This document shows, piece after piece, positions 1-11,298 of a stretch of DNA of 64,000 bases; the stretch's first letter is position 1, and each line of letters starts with the position of its first letter. Below the pieces are notes generated by a model, which was not told where the DNA came from, ran no database searches, and saw nothing but the letters and a program-made list of their open reading frames with translations. This stretch comes from Tenebrio molitor. Its lineage: Eukaryota; Arthropoda; Insecta; Coleoptera; Tenebrionidae. The stretch covers positions 9,982,001 to 10,046,000 of the forward strand of contig NC_091048.1 of assembly GCF_963966145.1 (NCBI RefSeq). Direction: 5' to 3'. Position numbers and translations under genes: made by a program.

Positions 1-789
1 TATTTTGACATATCAAGTCATAAGGGTCATAAGTAATAAGTTTACTATTGTGAGACTTTGCACCGGGCAAAGGTATTATAAACCATGTAGAACTCGCCAT
101 AGATTTCCAAATCCAATTAAATATCCTGGGCGTTTTATGGAATGTATTAAAAAGACTGGTAACAAGCAGTTATCATCTTTGGAGCCTATGAAAGTGTTGG
201 TATAACAGCTACACTGTGTGTGGATTTCATTTTACCAGCAAAGACTTCGGCACGAACGAATGTGGCCGTACCCTCGATACAACTTCCCTCCTTTTCCAGT
301 CCAGATTTACTTCCAGTAATTGTAAAAAAATATTGATAATTATATTTTAACTGAAAACTACTTTTTATAGAATTTTCATCCGATCTACTGATCTACGACA
401 TTTCTACTGAAGACACTATAATTGTGTAACTCCTGTTTTATGTAGTAATGAAGTAGAAGATATAAATTCTTATGATGTGAAAGTTTCAAAAAGAAAATAA
501 GAAAAGCTCAGCATATTCAACTTCAATTCAATTCAATTTTAAAAAGGCAAAATGTCGATCCAAAATTCGGACTGTAATGAACCGAAAACGTATAAAACTT
601 CATGCAAAATCCGATGAAAATAAACAGCAAAATTTTGGGTGAGGATGCAAGAAATACCAAACCAAAATTTATAAAAATGCAACGGAAATGTATCGAAAAA
701 GATTAAAAATAAAAACCTCAAAATAAATGTAGTCTTTTAGTTTCATAAATAATTTACTTTAAATTAAAATAAATAAAAAAGCCAGGATA
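1..789. other. AT-rich sequence without recognised gene
   Basis: I see no recognisable protein, RNA or terminal repeat here. A 66-codon open frame at 5-205 has no motif I know and could be a fragment of something starting left of the window. The rest is AT-rich with many stops in all frames. Confidence 0.5.
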
Positions 790-966
790 TCCAGCTGGCT
801 GTGTCTTATTTTGCACCTACCACAAGCCAGTAGATGGCGTCGGGGCACAAAAAACTATGGGAGTTTGCGTTCTATAGGTTTACTGTGTTGTCTATGAGCA
901 CAGCCAAGGCCGTCTGAATCAAAAAGCTACGCTTATAAGGCCGTTTCAATTTTCGATTTTTCCATA

Positions 967-3077
967 ACGTGCCTTCAAATAAATTTATATTTAGAGCAGC
1001 CTATGGAAGTTCAATTGTTTGCAACATTTTTACAGCGTAGAAAATGACACAAGAATCGTCTGGTCTGACATTTAACGAAATAAAATTAGGTTAGAAAATA
1101 TTTTTAATTTTTGTAGTGCATTCATCGCAGATTATTGAAATTCACATTAATAAATAATCCAAACATAAGTCCAATCACAAATTATTTGCTAACTAATGGC
1201 TTTTCGCCAATATGCGGAAGATGATGTTTCAGCTTTCGAAATCTTTGAGGCATTGCTGCAAATTTTAGTTAATCTTCGGGAGAAAAATACCCCAAGTTCG
1301 AATAAGATCGCAAAATTTCAAAAGCACCAAAGTCAAGTAACTGTTAACATAAAGAGAACAAGTAAATGGGATGTTACACGGTTAGTTCATATTCTCCATT
1401 CGATTTCAGTAGGTATTTATATTGAATGAAAACTGAAACTGAACATGAAACTAAACAGACAGTCTGAAAGTACCCACCTTAAGCAAATTGACAAATAGTC
1501 GTATCAATTCATTTATTTCTTTAAACCATAAAAGAGAACATAACATTAACATTGCTGTGAACACTAATAAGAATTGTAAATTAAGTATTGCACATAACCT
1601 CACACAATAGGAGATAACAATTTTATACATAATTTAGAGTAAGTGTTGAAAATGTGCACCCTGTTCTTGTAAACACAACCTAGTCCTTCGTCTAATTGCA
1701 TTAGTTACATTTTCTAAAACAATAGGATTATTGTTAATTTCATTAATTTTCTGTGTTATCCTATTTCGTAGTTCTGCCAAATCATTTATGGGTGTTGTGT
1801 AAATTGAATTTTTGATGTGTGGCCACAAGAAGAAATCACAAGGAGTGAGATCGCATGATCTAGGGGGCCAGTTGTTTGGTGTATTACGGCTTATAATTCT
1901 GTTGTCGTAAAATTCGGCCAAAAAATCTATTGTAGCCCTTGTGGTATGAGCTGTAGCACCATCCTGCTGAAAGTAGCCATAAACTAACTCATCATCATGT
2001 AGCTGATTTAAAAATGGAGTCAAAATTTCATTTCTGTATCTTGCAGCATTGATATTTCCTAAAAAACATTGATTCATTATTTAATTATTAAAACATTATT
2101 ACAATTGTTACCTTCAAAAAAGATTGGACCAATAATTCTGCGTTGGCTAATAGCAGCCCAAACGCCTACTTTCTGGGGGTACTGGGGTGTTTCAATGAAA
2201 AAATGTGGATTTTCTGAACTCCACATTCTTGTATTTTGAGAGTTGACATATCCACTAAGATGGAAGTAGGCTTCATCAGTGTAAAAGGTTTTATCAAGGT
2301 GAACATCTAAAGTATTCAGAAACCATTGACAATATTCTAATCTTTGGGGGAGGTCAGCTGGATGTAATTCTTGCACAGATGTGAGACGGTAGGGAAATAG
2401 GTGAAGATCTTTTTTCACAATTGAATGACAGGTACCAACAGACACACCAAGTTGTTGTGACAAATGTTCAATTGAAGTGCCTGGGGCTTCTTCCATTGCT
2501 TGTCTCGCCTCTTCAATCACTTCTGGAGTTCTTTTTTTTGGCCTGCCGCTTCCAGGTTTTCGTCCCACAGATCCATTTTCTTGGAAATTCTTTAAGCATA
2601 TGTTTAAAGTTTGTCGAAACTGCGTATATTCCACTGCAATGTCTGGGAATTCTTCTCCAAACTCTTCCATACATAACGCAAGGGAATACTGCCAAACTCC
2701 ATCGATTTTCACACCGTTTCGAAAGTATGACATTACCATGAAGACTTTATGTTGTTCAGTGAAAGCCATTGTTCACAAAAATGTCGGAAAACAGTAAAAC
2801 ACTGACGCAGATTTCGTTTTAGTTCTGACAAGAACTGATTTTTTGTACGCAAGACGAGGAATAAAACGAATAAATTCACAAACACAACTCAATCTGAAAA
2901 CGGGAAAGAGAACGAATGTCAAATGTCAAAATTTTAATATGAAATTGGGACAAAACTTATTATGCAACCTGTGTAACTCCGGAGAATAATTGGTTGCCTA
3001 CGAAATTATCTACACTGTTAACAGAATTAAAACGTTGTCAACGCCTACTCTAAATATAGTTATTTTTGAAGGCACGT
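967..3077 (-). mobile_element. Tc1/mariner-superfamily transposon, apparently complete
   Basis: Inverted ends begin acgtgccttcaaa at 967 and at 3077 (reverse), and similarity continues for about 30 bp or more. A TA dinucleotide flanks each side (965-966 and 3078-3079), as expected for this superfamily. The only gene is a spliced transposase on the minus strand. The left 650 bp between the end and the gene hold nothing I recognise except an open frame of 77 codons at 1196-1429. The element lies within P element 1, so it is the younger of the two. Confidence 0.88.
1634..2769 (-). CDS. Tc/mariner-type transposase, two exons, uninterrupted
   Basis: This is a cut-and-paste transposase that would act in the nucleus on its own inverted ends. 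Exon 1 is 2769-2112 and exon 2 is 2058-1634. They are separated by a 53-bp intron (2059-2111) with GTAAC donor and TTTTTTAG acceptor on the minus strand. Joined, they give 360 residues without a stop. The N-terminal third is a helix-turn-helix region with a basic, proline-glycine-rich linker (about residues 70-80). The acidic catalytic residues are in TDEAYF, QQDGATAHT and DLTPCDFF. I count 41 residues between the second and third aspartates, which suggests the DD41D group rather than DD34D. Insect relatives are usually labelled Tc3-like. Alternative: if the intron is not removed, the frame ends just after residue 230. Confidence 0.9.
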
Positions 3078-3115
3078 TATAAACTTTGTTTCTGTGACAT
3101 TTCGGGCGGCAGAAC

Positions 3116-3448
3116 CAAGGTTGGTAGAACTGACTAATTTGTATAGTAGGTTGCCTCGTTGCCATTTAAAGCAATAGTTTGAATTTTTTCCCCCCGCAAA
3201 AGTTACTCGTGACGTCACAATGTACTAAAATTTTAAGGCAGAGTCTGTAGATATGCTTTAGGTGTTCCCTCGCTAGAATAAAGCCCAAAAAGCCACCCAA
3301 TACACTCCACGGAGTTTATAAACCTTGAGTTCTATTCGAACACTCAAAATTTCTGGGTTAATTTTACGTCACGAGTTACTTTCCCTCCCTCCCCCCAATT
3401 TTCAACGAGGCAACCTATTATACAAAATAGTCAGGTCTACCAACCTTG
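3116..3448. mobile_element. hAT-type MITE, copy 1 (333 bp)
   Basis: The ends are inverted repeats of about 45 bp beginning caaggttggtagaactgac. An exact 8-bp duplication, ggcagaac, flanks it (3108-3115 and 3449-3456). There is no coding capacity. The CAAGG-type end and 8-bp duplication fit the hAT superfamily. A second copy of identical length lies at 54608-54940. This copy sits inside P element 1. Confidence 0.9.
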
Positions 3449-3674
3449 GGCAGAACCTTTTTGCGCTCCATCTACCGATTTCGAACGCAGTCGATTGAGA
3501 CTTTTTCCTCTTTTTACTTTGAGGTTAAATGTTTAAAACGTCAAGTAAAACATGAGTGCTATAAAATATCCAAGATCCGGGCTTATTTTGGATACATTCA
3601 TTATTTTGATCGTCGAATTTTCCAAGATGTCTCAAAATTGTAGATTTTGAAGGTAATTTTGTTAAGTTGTTATG

Positions 3675-4563
3675 TCAAAACCCGTAACCTTTAGCTGAAC
3701 AGAATCTCCATACTGTACACGTTCTGACTGATATTTCAGACCATCTCGGTACTCTTTTGCTATAATTGTTTATAAGATCCATCAGAAAGATGGCCTTCTC
3801 ATCAGCGTTTTGAATTATATTATGTATTAAGTTCATATTTTTTGAATTTTTACGTTTCTCTTCCTCTAAATCTTTTAATTTAGCTAAACAATTTGTTCGT
3901 TTCAGCTTTTGGGTCAACACTTTGCAGTGGTACTGGAGATTAGCCATATACTCCGCAGAAATACTATTTACTTGAATTCATTTGGATGTGATAGGAATGG
4001 TTGGAATGACGAAAGACTCTATAGGATTTTGGGGTACAGGAATTTCAAGCGGAGTTTCAGTGGGAAAAATGTAAAAAACAAAAACATTAATAAGATGACA
4101 GTAATTAATAACTGGAGGTTCCTGATTTTGACTGTGAAAACTAATAAGTAATTGATCGAAAAATAAGAAGAGGAAGCTCATTTTGTTTTCTCATATTTCG
4201 TGGTTGACTTCGCTTCTATGTAGACATATTTCATGTATCAATAAACACCACAAGTCTGTTTTAATTATAGATACTTACAAAAATAGAAGGAACAGCATCT
4301 TTACATAAGCGTCGTCTTTTGGAGGTTGTAATTATGAAGTCTTGTTGAAAATGCCGCTCACAAATTTTTGAGTAATCCGTAATTTTTGTAGTCGTTTATA
4401 TCACAAATACAAATTAAAGGTTGTCCTTATCATTGTCTCCATTGATTTGCTTACCGCAAAACGTTTCAAAAGCTTCGAACCATTTTTGTCTTTGTTCCAT
4501 ATTGTTCGGAATTTCAAATAAGCGAACATCTTTTGCCCCACAAATGAAACACGCTTTTACCAT
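3675..4563 (-). pseudogene. P element transposase, N-terminal part (THAP + coiled coil)
   Basis: The start codon is at 4563. Exon 1 (4563-4455) opens a THAP zinc finger with CFICG and an RQKWFEAF helix, and ends at a GTAAG donor. The next block (about 4380-4279) completes THAP with ICERHF and the terminal AVPSIF, followed by GTAAGT. I could not find a good acceptor before it, so that splice site may be lost. A later exon (3947-3675) has a Lys/Glu-rich coiled coil, then RWSEISVRTCTVWRF and SAKGYGF, the conserved box that precedes the catalytic core in THAP9/P transposases. Everything after that is absent. The THAP domain would bind DNA near the element ends, but this copy cannot encode a catalytic enzyme. 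Confidence 0.82.
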
Positions 4564-4924
4564 TTTATGTAAAATAAAAGGGCAACATTTTAAATTGCCG
4601 CCAATATTGTAGCTTTAATTCGTTGATCGGCCACCGAGGGCGCGCAATAAGGTTCTGTCTTCTTTTGTTTCATGGCCACTCTGCAGAAACAATTATCATG
4701 GACAATGAAACGGCCTTATAAGCGTAGCTTTTTGATTCAGATGGCCTTGAGCACAGCATGGCCAACTTCATCTAGCTTCCGCTGCGCTCCATACGGCCGT
4801 CCCAATAAGGGTCTAAAGTTGATTCAGCTAACCTAAAAAAATCGTTTGGTAACTAGCCCCATCTGTTGCAAAATTTTTAACATAAATCTTTATGGGTTGA
4901 TGGGGAAACCGTTTTTTTGTCAGT

Positions 4925-5479
4925 TTGGCGGAAAAATGTGAACCGGACTTGATACTACCCTTTCGACTGTTAGAGAAAATTCGAAATTTAAGTAAACCAA
5001 TTATTATTTTTAATCGCAGTAACACCATATGTGCAGCTTCTGTTGCTTTCATAGCAGGGTATATTGTAAAAAAATTAAATGAAATATTTCACTGCGACAG
5101 TTGTCTCTATCCTATATTGTCTTTTTCAACCCCTGGTCCTCTTTTACGTTCAATTAATCTTCAAAATCGTGGCGGTTTGACTTATCCAAATTATCAGTTT
5201 GTAAGTTTTTTTAAAGAATTTGCAGATATTGCCAATACAGAAATATTATAATATTTGGCCCAAGAAAATATTTGCAAACAACTCGTAACAATTGTACATC
5301 CACATTTAATTCGTAATTCCCTCTTTATCTGTAATACACATAAAGACACAATTTATAAAGTTATTATTGAATTATTGATGAAACCAGTTTTAAATAATTA
5401 TTGTTCACAAAAAACTGATTCCATAAAACGAAAATCAATTGCCAATAAACCCATAAGTAGAAAGGTTTTAAAATTATAA
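4925..5479 (+). pseudogene. P element transposase, C-terminal remnant
   Basis: Two consecutive open stretches (4925-5251 and 5255-5479) in one frame, separated by a stop at 5252-5254, match the C-terminal domain of P/THAP9 transposases. The diagnostic box is FIAGYIVKKL, then a CDSC pair, then RGGLTYPNYQFVSFFKEF. The catalytic RNase-H-like part is missing upstream, so this is a remnant and not a gene. Its orientation is opposite to the N-terminal fragment in the neighbouring P element 1, and the terminal repeats of the two differ, so they are different P families and not two halves of one copy. Confidence 0.78.
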
Positions 5480-5501
5480 TACTACGGATCGACCAAAGAA
5501 G

Positions 5502-5903
5502 TACCTACAGTTAATTTCAAAATTATCGAGTACACCTCAAAAATCAAGAAGTCGATTTATTACAGTTTTTTCCACATGTGAAGATGCCTTTTTGAAATTT
5601 GGCCGTCATATTTTTATATAGGTTAGGTAAGTTTGACAACATAAATGTCGCTGATATTTTAGAGGACTATAATATTGTCTGTTTTATCCTCTACACGGTA
5701 TTCTTCGCGATGTTATAATATTCGGCTAACCTCCGGATCGACCACCCTTCTTCTAATTTGGAAAGAATGACCACTTTCGCGTATTCGGTTAGATTAAGCA
5801 CTTTGTTTGTCAAAAATGACATTTATCTTTGACAAAAAATGTAAGTGCATTTTACACTGTAGAAAATTAGGTGTACTCTATAATTTTGAAATTAACTGTA
5901 CCT
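5502..5903. repeat. Inverted repeat segment inside P element 2
   Basis: About 35 bp at 5502-5538 (acagttaatttcaaaatta core) recurs inverted at 5869-5903. The 330 bp between the arms are AT-rich and non-coding. It may be a small foldback element inserted into the P element or part of its own 3' region. I see no clear duplication. Confidence 0.55.
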
Positions 5904-6347
5904 ATCCACCCATTTATGTTCTTTAGTTGTGTTATTTAAAATTAAGTTCCTTTCGAGTTTTGTTCCATTTTTTTAATGTAAATAATGTATTAAATATAGT
6001 TATATATTTTTCATTTTTACAAGACTATTATTTTCGTTTGATTTTCATATCTTTTTGAAACTTCTGGAAACTTTTGGAAAGATACGTCAATCATTGTTAT
6101 TAACAGTTTTCTCCGCTAGTTGGAGCTAGTTACCAAACGATTTTTTGAGGTTAGTAGAATCAATTTTAACAATGAAAATTGGCGTATTGGGACGGCCGTA
6201 TGGAGCGCAGCGGAAGCTAGATGAAGTTGAGCACAGCCATAGACAAAATAAGAACATATAGAACCCAAACTCCCTATACATTTTTTGGGCACAAAGCGTT
6301 TACCGCCATCTCTTATCCTGGTGAGGGTGCAAAATCACAGCCTACTG

Positions 6348-7066
6348 GATGAGTTTACTTTTATTTGATTTTTTTTATCATCGCAAATTTTCACAACAAA
6401 TTAAAACACCAGCAATACTTTCGATATTTTATTTTCAACCGTTTTTGATACAATTCTGCTTCATTTTTATAAATATTATTCCTAAATGCTATCGTTCTCG
6501 TATCCTACCATTTAAAATTAAATTTTACACCTTAATGTAAATGTGGTTAAATGAATTATTTTACCATTAATTTTATCTTCAATTTTATTTTTAAGTGAAC
6601 GAAAAATTAATATTAGGTACTTATGTTTGAATTACCGTTGAAATTTTGCTTTTAATATTATCGGCCGAAATTATGTTACTGAATATAATTTTGAAAATAT
6701 TATGAATCTTATTAACATTTGTTACAAACTCTAAAAAACTCACACTTGCCACTTTCTGCTAAATTTTAGTATAAATCCAAAAATCCTTCCAATGTTTTCA
6801 TTAAATTTTTTTTATGGAAGGAAGTGCTGTTTTTTTAATCCAAAAAATTTTCCAAAGTAGGTACATATTGCGTAAGTGTAGGACTGCTTCCTGCCAAAAT
6901 TTTGTGTGCCCCGGATTTTTGTAAACTCCACAAGCAAGAGGTTTCTCGCAACGTGGGCGAAATGTCCCTCCCTCCAGATTATTATCAAAGAGTTTGTCAA
7001 AAAAGTTATTGTTTTTGCAGTTCCCAAGTCTTCATCATTTAGGTTGGTTCTACCTGTTAGTTAAAA
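6348..7066. other. AT-rich spacer, nothing recognised
   Basis: No coding motif, terminal repeat or RNA feature is visible. Short open frames on both strands lack recognisable domains. Confidence 0.45.
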
Positions 7067-7731
7067 CTATCCCACCTCCACCCGGCGGCACGGCAATTTT
7101 GCCGGAGTACATACACTATTACGGATATTACTATCAAGTAATAGTGCAGTGCTTATCAACATAATTACCGGCGTCTCGCCTCCGCATTTTGACTTTGTTG
7201 TGTATTATGTTCTGTGTCAATGTTAAGGAATTTCCTCACGATGTGACATGAGTATAATAATATACCTTTTTGAATTTCAACTACCAATGTGTTATTTAAA
7301 TCCAGAATTTTTAAATTATTAAAAAGAGATTGCGGTACTATTCCCGTTGCTGAAATTACAAGTGGTAAAATCGAAATTTTTTCTAAACACCAAAGATTTC
7401 TCATAGCGACGGACAGCTCTAAATATTTATTAATTTTTGTGTTATATGTCTGTGTTATATTATGTGAATTTGGAACAGCTATATCTAAAAGATATGCTTG
7501 CTTTTGTTGTTTATTTAAAATTATAATGTCTGGTCTGTTATGCTTAATATGAATGTCAGTTAAAATTGTTCTATCAAAATATAACTTGTAACTGTCATTT
7601 TCCAAACAACTTTCTGGTGTATAACTATAATGTGGTTGTGTATTCTTTAATAAATTGAATTTAACAGCTAAATTCATGTGTATAATTTTAGCGAATATAT
7701 CGTGACGTTTTTTATATTCGCTTTGAGCCAA
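7067..7731 (-). pseudogene. 3' end of a retroelement with PDxxK-nuclease-like C-terminus (copy 1)
   Basis: The minus-strand frame 7731-7165 (188 residues) contains RPDIIILNKQQKQAYLLDIAVP followed by a Tyr/Lys-rich helix. This resembles the C-terminal PD-(D/E)xK endonuclease-like module seen in some LINE-type ORFs. The P-D and D-I-A-V-P motifs fit the nuclease fold. A 3' untranslated tail of about 100 bp follows, with a stem around cactattac/gtaatagtg, and it ends near gggatagt. The same coding end and tail recur at 40476-40953 and 53981-54391. All copies are 5'-truncated, as expected for LINE insertions. I am sure it is a repeat family, but less sure of the clade. Confidence 0.7.
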
Positions 7732-9879
7732 AACGGTGCAAGAAGAAATGATGTGTTAAAATATATATTAGATTATTAACAACAATGTTATTAGAAATTA
7801 CCACAGTTAACTAATAGCGTGATAGTTGAATTAATCATGATTATGACGACTCAAAACTTGAGTTGCATAGGACATCTTTTGGATCTTATCTGCATGTCCG
7901 TAATTTTGTGGAGGGCTCTTAATTCGCCCCACGCTGAATCATAAAGATAAACCTTCACTATATGGTTCAATTTCACACTTAAAATTTCTTCGTTTACTTC
8001 CCAAACTAAATCTTTTGTTATCCTATAATTTCTAATTCTTTTAATAAGATATTGTAATGATTTGAAGACATTACTTTTTCCGCCAAATATTTGAACCTGC
8101 GCAAACGGTAACAAATGTGGTCGTGATCGTCATCGAATCGGAGGAGCCCTACGTTGTGTCTTTCTTTTGGCGGAAAAAAGGTTCGGAATGCAAACGATGA
8201 GGGTTCCAGTTGGAAGAGTGCCGCAAATAAAACACACATGTGAGGGACGCCAAACTTTTATTTCATTTAATTATTTGATCCGCAATGACTTTGAATTTTT
8301 GAAGCGAGCAACGCAAGATGGCAACAAAACAAAATAAAAAGTATACACAAATAAACAGCATTAAACGATGCAACACAAAATACATAATTTACCAAAATCG
8401 AAATAGCAAACGGTGAATTTTTAAAGAAATAAAGACAAACAAGAAATTAGACACAATGCCAAATCTCACGTTGCACTCGCATACGCCAAACGAACCGACA
8501 AAGTGGATTTTTGAATTAAGGTGAATGAACGAATTTTTCCCGACAAAACACAAAAATAAACAAATTATAAAACGCGGTTATTGCAAAACGGGACCGATAA
8601 AACCCCCGTAAACGGTATCCCAAAGGCGGAATCTTTTCAAACTTCATAACAAATTTTTCTTAAACACTAATTACAATAAAATATTTCATTCCGGTACAGT
8701 TGGGATACGGGGACGCGCGATTTCGTCACGAGCCGTTTAAATGGAGATACAACAACTACAGAGTACATGTGTGAACATTCCTACAACCTCTAACGCATGC
8801 GACACCCCCGTGCCCTATTTCTACATCCGCATGCCGGTCGGAAGGGAGATGACGGGACACACAACTTCCATGTGTGTACGTGAATCTCACGCGTAGGTTC
8901 GGAGGGGACGAGGACAAAAGAAAGGAAATTACGCTGAGCGAACGAAACTACAACGTGCAGTGATCTATATATTCCCAATCACCAATCAATGCCTATCGAA
9001 GTGCGGAACATTTATTACAACCCGTGACGAAACGAACGCTGATGTCGCTCTAAACTGCTTTTCCAATTACATGACACAAACTTTTCTTCCGATACGAACA
9101 AATTACGATTTTAACAAATTGGTGAATTTAGCATGTCAGAATTTAATATTATTACAATGTTTTTCTACATGCAAAACATACCTATCACCACAAAACACAG
9201 TCCTGGCTCGAACAAAGGTTAGTGGAACACGTGAGACACAAGGGGAAAAAAATGGCGCCAAATGGGACAGCGTCAATATCACTGGTTTACACCAAACCTC
9301 ACGGGAAAACACTCCGTCTGTTAATTTGCGACTAAAAAAACGTTTAATTCAACAGCGGATGGCAGTGGGAATTAGCAAAAAAAAAACGAGATGTTTTGAG
9401 CAAAACACTCTGCACGCACAAAACACGTCTTGCCTCCGGTGAGGGTGGAAATGGAAAGAAAGAAGGCGCTTTCTCCTCCCACCATTCCTTGAGTCACTTC
9501 TTGACCATGGCCTACTGGATTCCATTTTTGGTAAACAAACCAAGGCCTACTTGGTAGCCGTGAAGTGGAATTTTGAATCTGGGCACTACAATATGGTGCA
9601 AATAATGGTGTAATTTCTTGGTCTTGAAGTATTATTTTTCTTTCAATTTGTTGACTGTTTTCTATATAAATTTTGCTTGATTCTCTCAACAACAAATTTA
9701 GCAATCTTAGCAGCAGTACTACATTATTTGTGAACGTGACACAGCCTCATTTTGAATTACAAGATAGTGACATAAAGATTGGCACTGCTTTGACTGATTT
9801 TTAGATTATTGAGATTACTTTGATTTTAAAGTTTTGACTTTTTAAAACATTTGCGCCCTCTTGTGGTGTGGTGAGGGTG
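7732..9879. other. Long stretch without recognised gene
   Basis: Several 60-160-codon open frames occur on both strands, but none has a motif I can name. On the minus strand near 8960-8975 a TATATAGA box precedes a possible initiator. At 8237 the minus strand reads aaataaaag followed by a cctcaca end, as some LTRs do. These could be the promoter and end of one LTR in minus orientation, but I found no second LTR or matching flank. Composition changes from AT-rich to GC-moderate at about 8100. Confidence 0.3.
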
Positions 9880-10060
9880 CGCTAAACGATTTTCCAAAAA
9901 TTTATTAGGGACTTTTCATTCTATAGTATTTTATTTTCTCTATGAGCACAGTCATACACAAAATAAACTATATAGAACGCAAACTCCCTATTAAATTTTT
10001 GGTTCTTGGAAAATGCGCCATCTGTTGGCTTGTGGACGGTGCATCCTTGGCCTGTTTGAT
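9880..10060. repeat. Foldback palindrome, copy B (uninterrupted)
   Basis: Two arms meet at a centre around 9945-9958 (tatgagcacagtcatac). The left arm carries tttattagggacttttcattctata, and the right arm carries its imperfect complement around agaacgcaaactccctatt. It is related to the arms at 790-904 and 6230-6347, but here the centre is empty, which shows the ancestral state of the P-element target. Confidence 0.7.
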
Positions 10061-10944
10061 TTTAGAATGTATATTTTATGATTGATATTTATGAATTTTA
10101 TTTTATTTATTTTCAATAACACTATCATAAAAAATTCTTTTCATTTAAAATTTTTTATTTTAAATTTTTCTTATACATTTCGACCGCATTTACAAATATT
10201 TTGTTTTTATACATTAAAGTCCTCGTGTTCTTACCACTTAAAATTAACTTAACTCCCTTAACAAAAGTTAATATGGTTAATGTTACTATTTTGTGGACAA
10301 TTTCAGATCCATTTTCAAATTTTTGTTCACATTCGTAAGAAAACTTTTTAATATCAATATCTACTCTGAAAAATTTACCGTGGTCAGCATCAGGATCGAA
10401 TATAGTATTGGCAGAAGAGTTGGATATCGCGTTTTCTTCAAAAGCATGTCTTGTAGATTTGTTCTAAGATTGGGATTGGGAATGGGAATTTCGGATGTAG
10501 AAATTTCTGGAATCTTTAAAAGTTTGTAATTTGTTTAATATGTGTGATATTTATAGGTACCATTAGGCAGGAGCAAACTAGACAAGTACAGCAGTATTTA
10601 GAAGTGTGTTAATCGGTGCCACAGTCGGATTTTTCAAAATGTAATTCACAAACCGTGTGGTTATTATACACTTTCACTCCACACTCCATCAGATAATAAA
10701 TTATGTTCCACTTCAGCTACTCTTTAAAGCAGTTCCCATATTTCAATGAATTTGGAAATCTATGGCACGTAGTGCTAACAGACCTGTAACACTTTTTAAT
10801 TCTGTAACGCTTCATGGTAAAATCACATTCAATTCAAGTCAATTGACAATTAGGTAAATTGATTGACATTTATAATTTTTGTAATGTTATTTGTTTTTTA
10901 AAAACCGGGTACTTTGGCAATGTTTGGCAGCAACAATTTCAGCG
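10061..10944. other. AT-rich spacer, nothing recognised
   Basis: No recognisable gene. A 78-codon open frame at 10293-10529 has no motif I know. Confidence 0.4.
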
Positions 10945-11289
10945 TCCTCTTCCGGCCTGTGGACGGTGCGCACAAGCCAAGACGCGAACCCAGGACACAA
11001 TTAATACACCTACTTTGCGTTCTATATATACCGGGTGATCAAGAAGGACTGTTTAAGTTGGCAGTACAATTAAGAAATTTTTTTAATTGGGTTATTTATA
11101 ACACGGCAACTGGATATGTTTTGTTGGTTTATTTGACAAATATCTGATGTAGGTATAGCATTAACAACGACAAGCCATCAACAACCGAAAGTTACTCCTG
11201 TTATACGGTTTAAAATACAATTCAGTGTTACCAACTTAAACAGTCCTATTTGATCACCCCGTACTTTATTTTGTCTATGAGCACAGCCG
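10945..11289. repeat. Foldback palindrome, copy C (half copy)
   Basis: It contains tttgcgttctatata near 11014-11030 and ttattttgtctatgagcacag at about 11266-11286, the same inner-arm and centre sequence as copies A and B. The two pieces are separated by a small TA-flanked MITE (11033-11261). The second arm is replaced by the gypsy element that begins just after the centre. Confidence 0.55.
11033..11261. mobile_element. Tc/mariner-type MITE (229 bp)
   Basis: Inverted ends of about 32 bp start ccgggtgatcaa and run to ggactgtttaagttgg. A TA dinucleotide flanks each side (11031-11032 and 11262-11263). No coding capacity. The left arm and its mate differ at a few positions. It is inserted in foldback copy C. 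Confidence 0.85.
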
Positions 11290-11298
11290 GGACAAGAC

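Larger units (their letters stand above)
905..4749 (-). mobile_element. P element 1 with THAP-type transposase remnant
   Basis: The ends are inverted repeats of about 45 bp, starting caaggccRtctgaatc and read inward from 905 and from 4749. They are flanked by a perfect 8-bp duplication, agcacagc, at 897-904 and 4750-4757. Eight-bp duplications are what P elements make. Inside, on the minus strand, are the THAP zinc finger and coiled-coil part of a P transposase (3675-4563). The catalytic and C-terminal parts are missing, so the copy is non-autonomous. It has taken two later insertions: a Tc/mariner-type element at 967-3077 and a hAT MITE at 3116-3448. Confidence 0.85.
4763..6229 (+). mobile_element. 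P element 2 (internally deleted)
   Basis: Inverted ends start caacttcatctagcttccg and extend for about 45 bp (to cggccgtcccaata), read inward from 4763 and 6229. Further matching segments occur around 4825-4855 and 6126-6170. The right flank is agcacagc (6230-6237). The left flank before 4763 is agcatggc, so the duplication is imperfect or the two ends differ by a few terminal bases. The interior holds only the C-terminal part of a P transposase plus a 400-bp inverted-repeat segment. Confidence 0.75.
790..6347. repeat. Foldback palindrome (copy A) split by two P elements
   Basis: The arm at about 790-904 is an imperfect inverted repeat of the arm at about 6230-6347. Shared blocks include a stretch near gggagtttgcgttctata and the inner tract around tctatgagcacagcc. 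The centre of the palindrome is the octamer agcacagc, and the two P elements (905-4749 and 4763-6229) lie exactly there. Related, less disturbed copies occur near 9880-10060 and 10945-11289. It carries no coding capacity of its own and looks like a non-autonomous foldback element. The outer ends are approximate because the arms are diverged. Confidence 0.7.

Noticed and set aside
4763..6229. P elements 1 and 2 as two halves of one broken element
   Set aside because: Their terminal repeats differ in sequence, each pair matches only itself, and the transposase pieces are in opposite orientation.
8237..9440. A full LTR in minus orientation
   Set aside because: TATA box, polyA-like signal and ...CA end are suggestive, but no partner LTR, primer-binding site or duplication was found.
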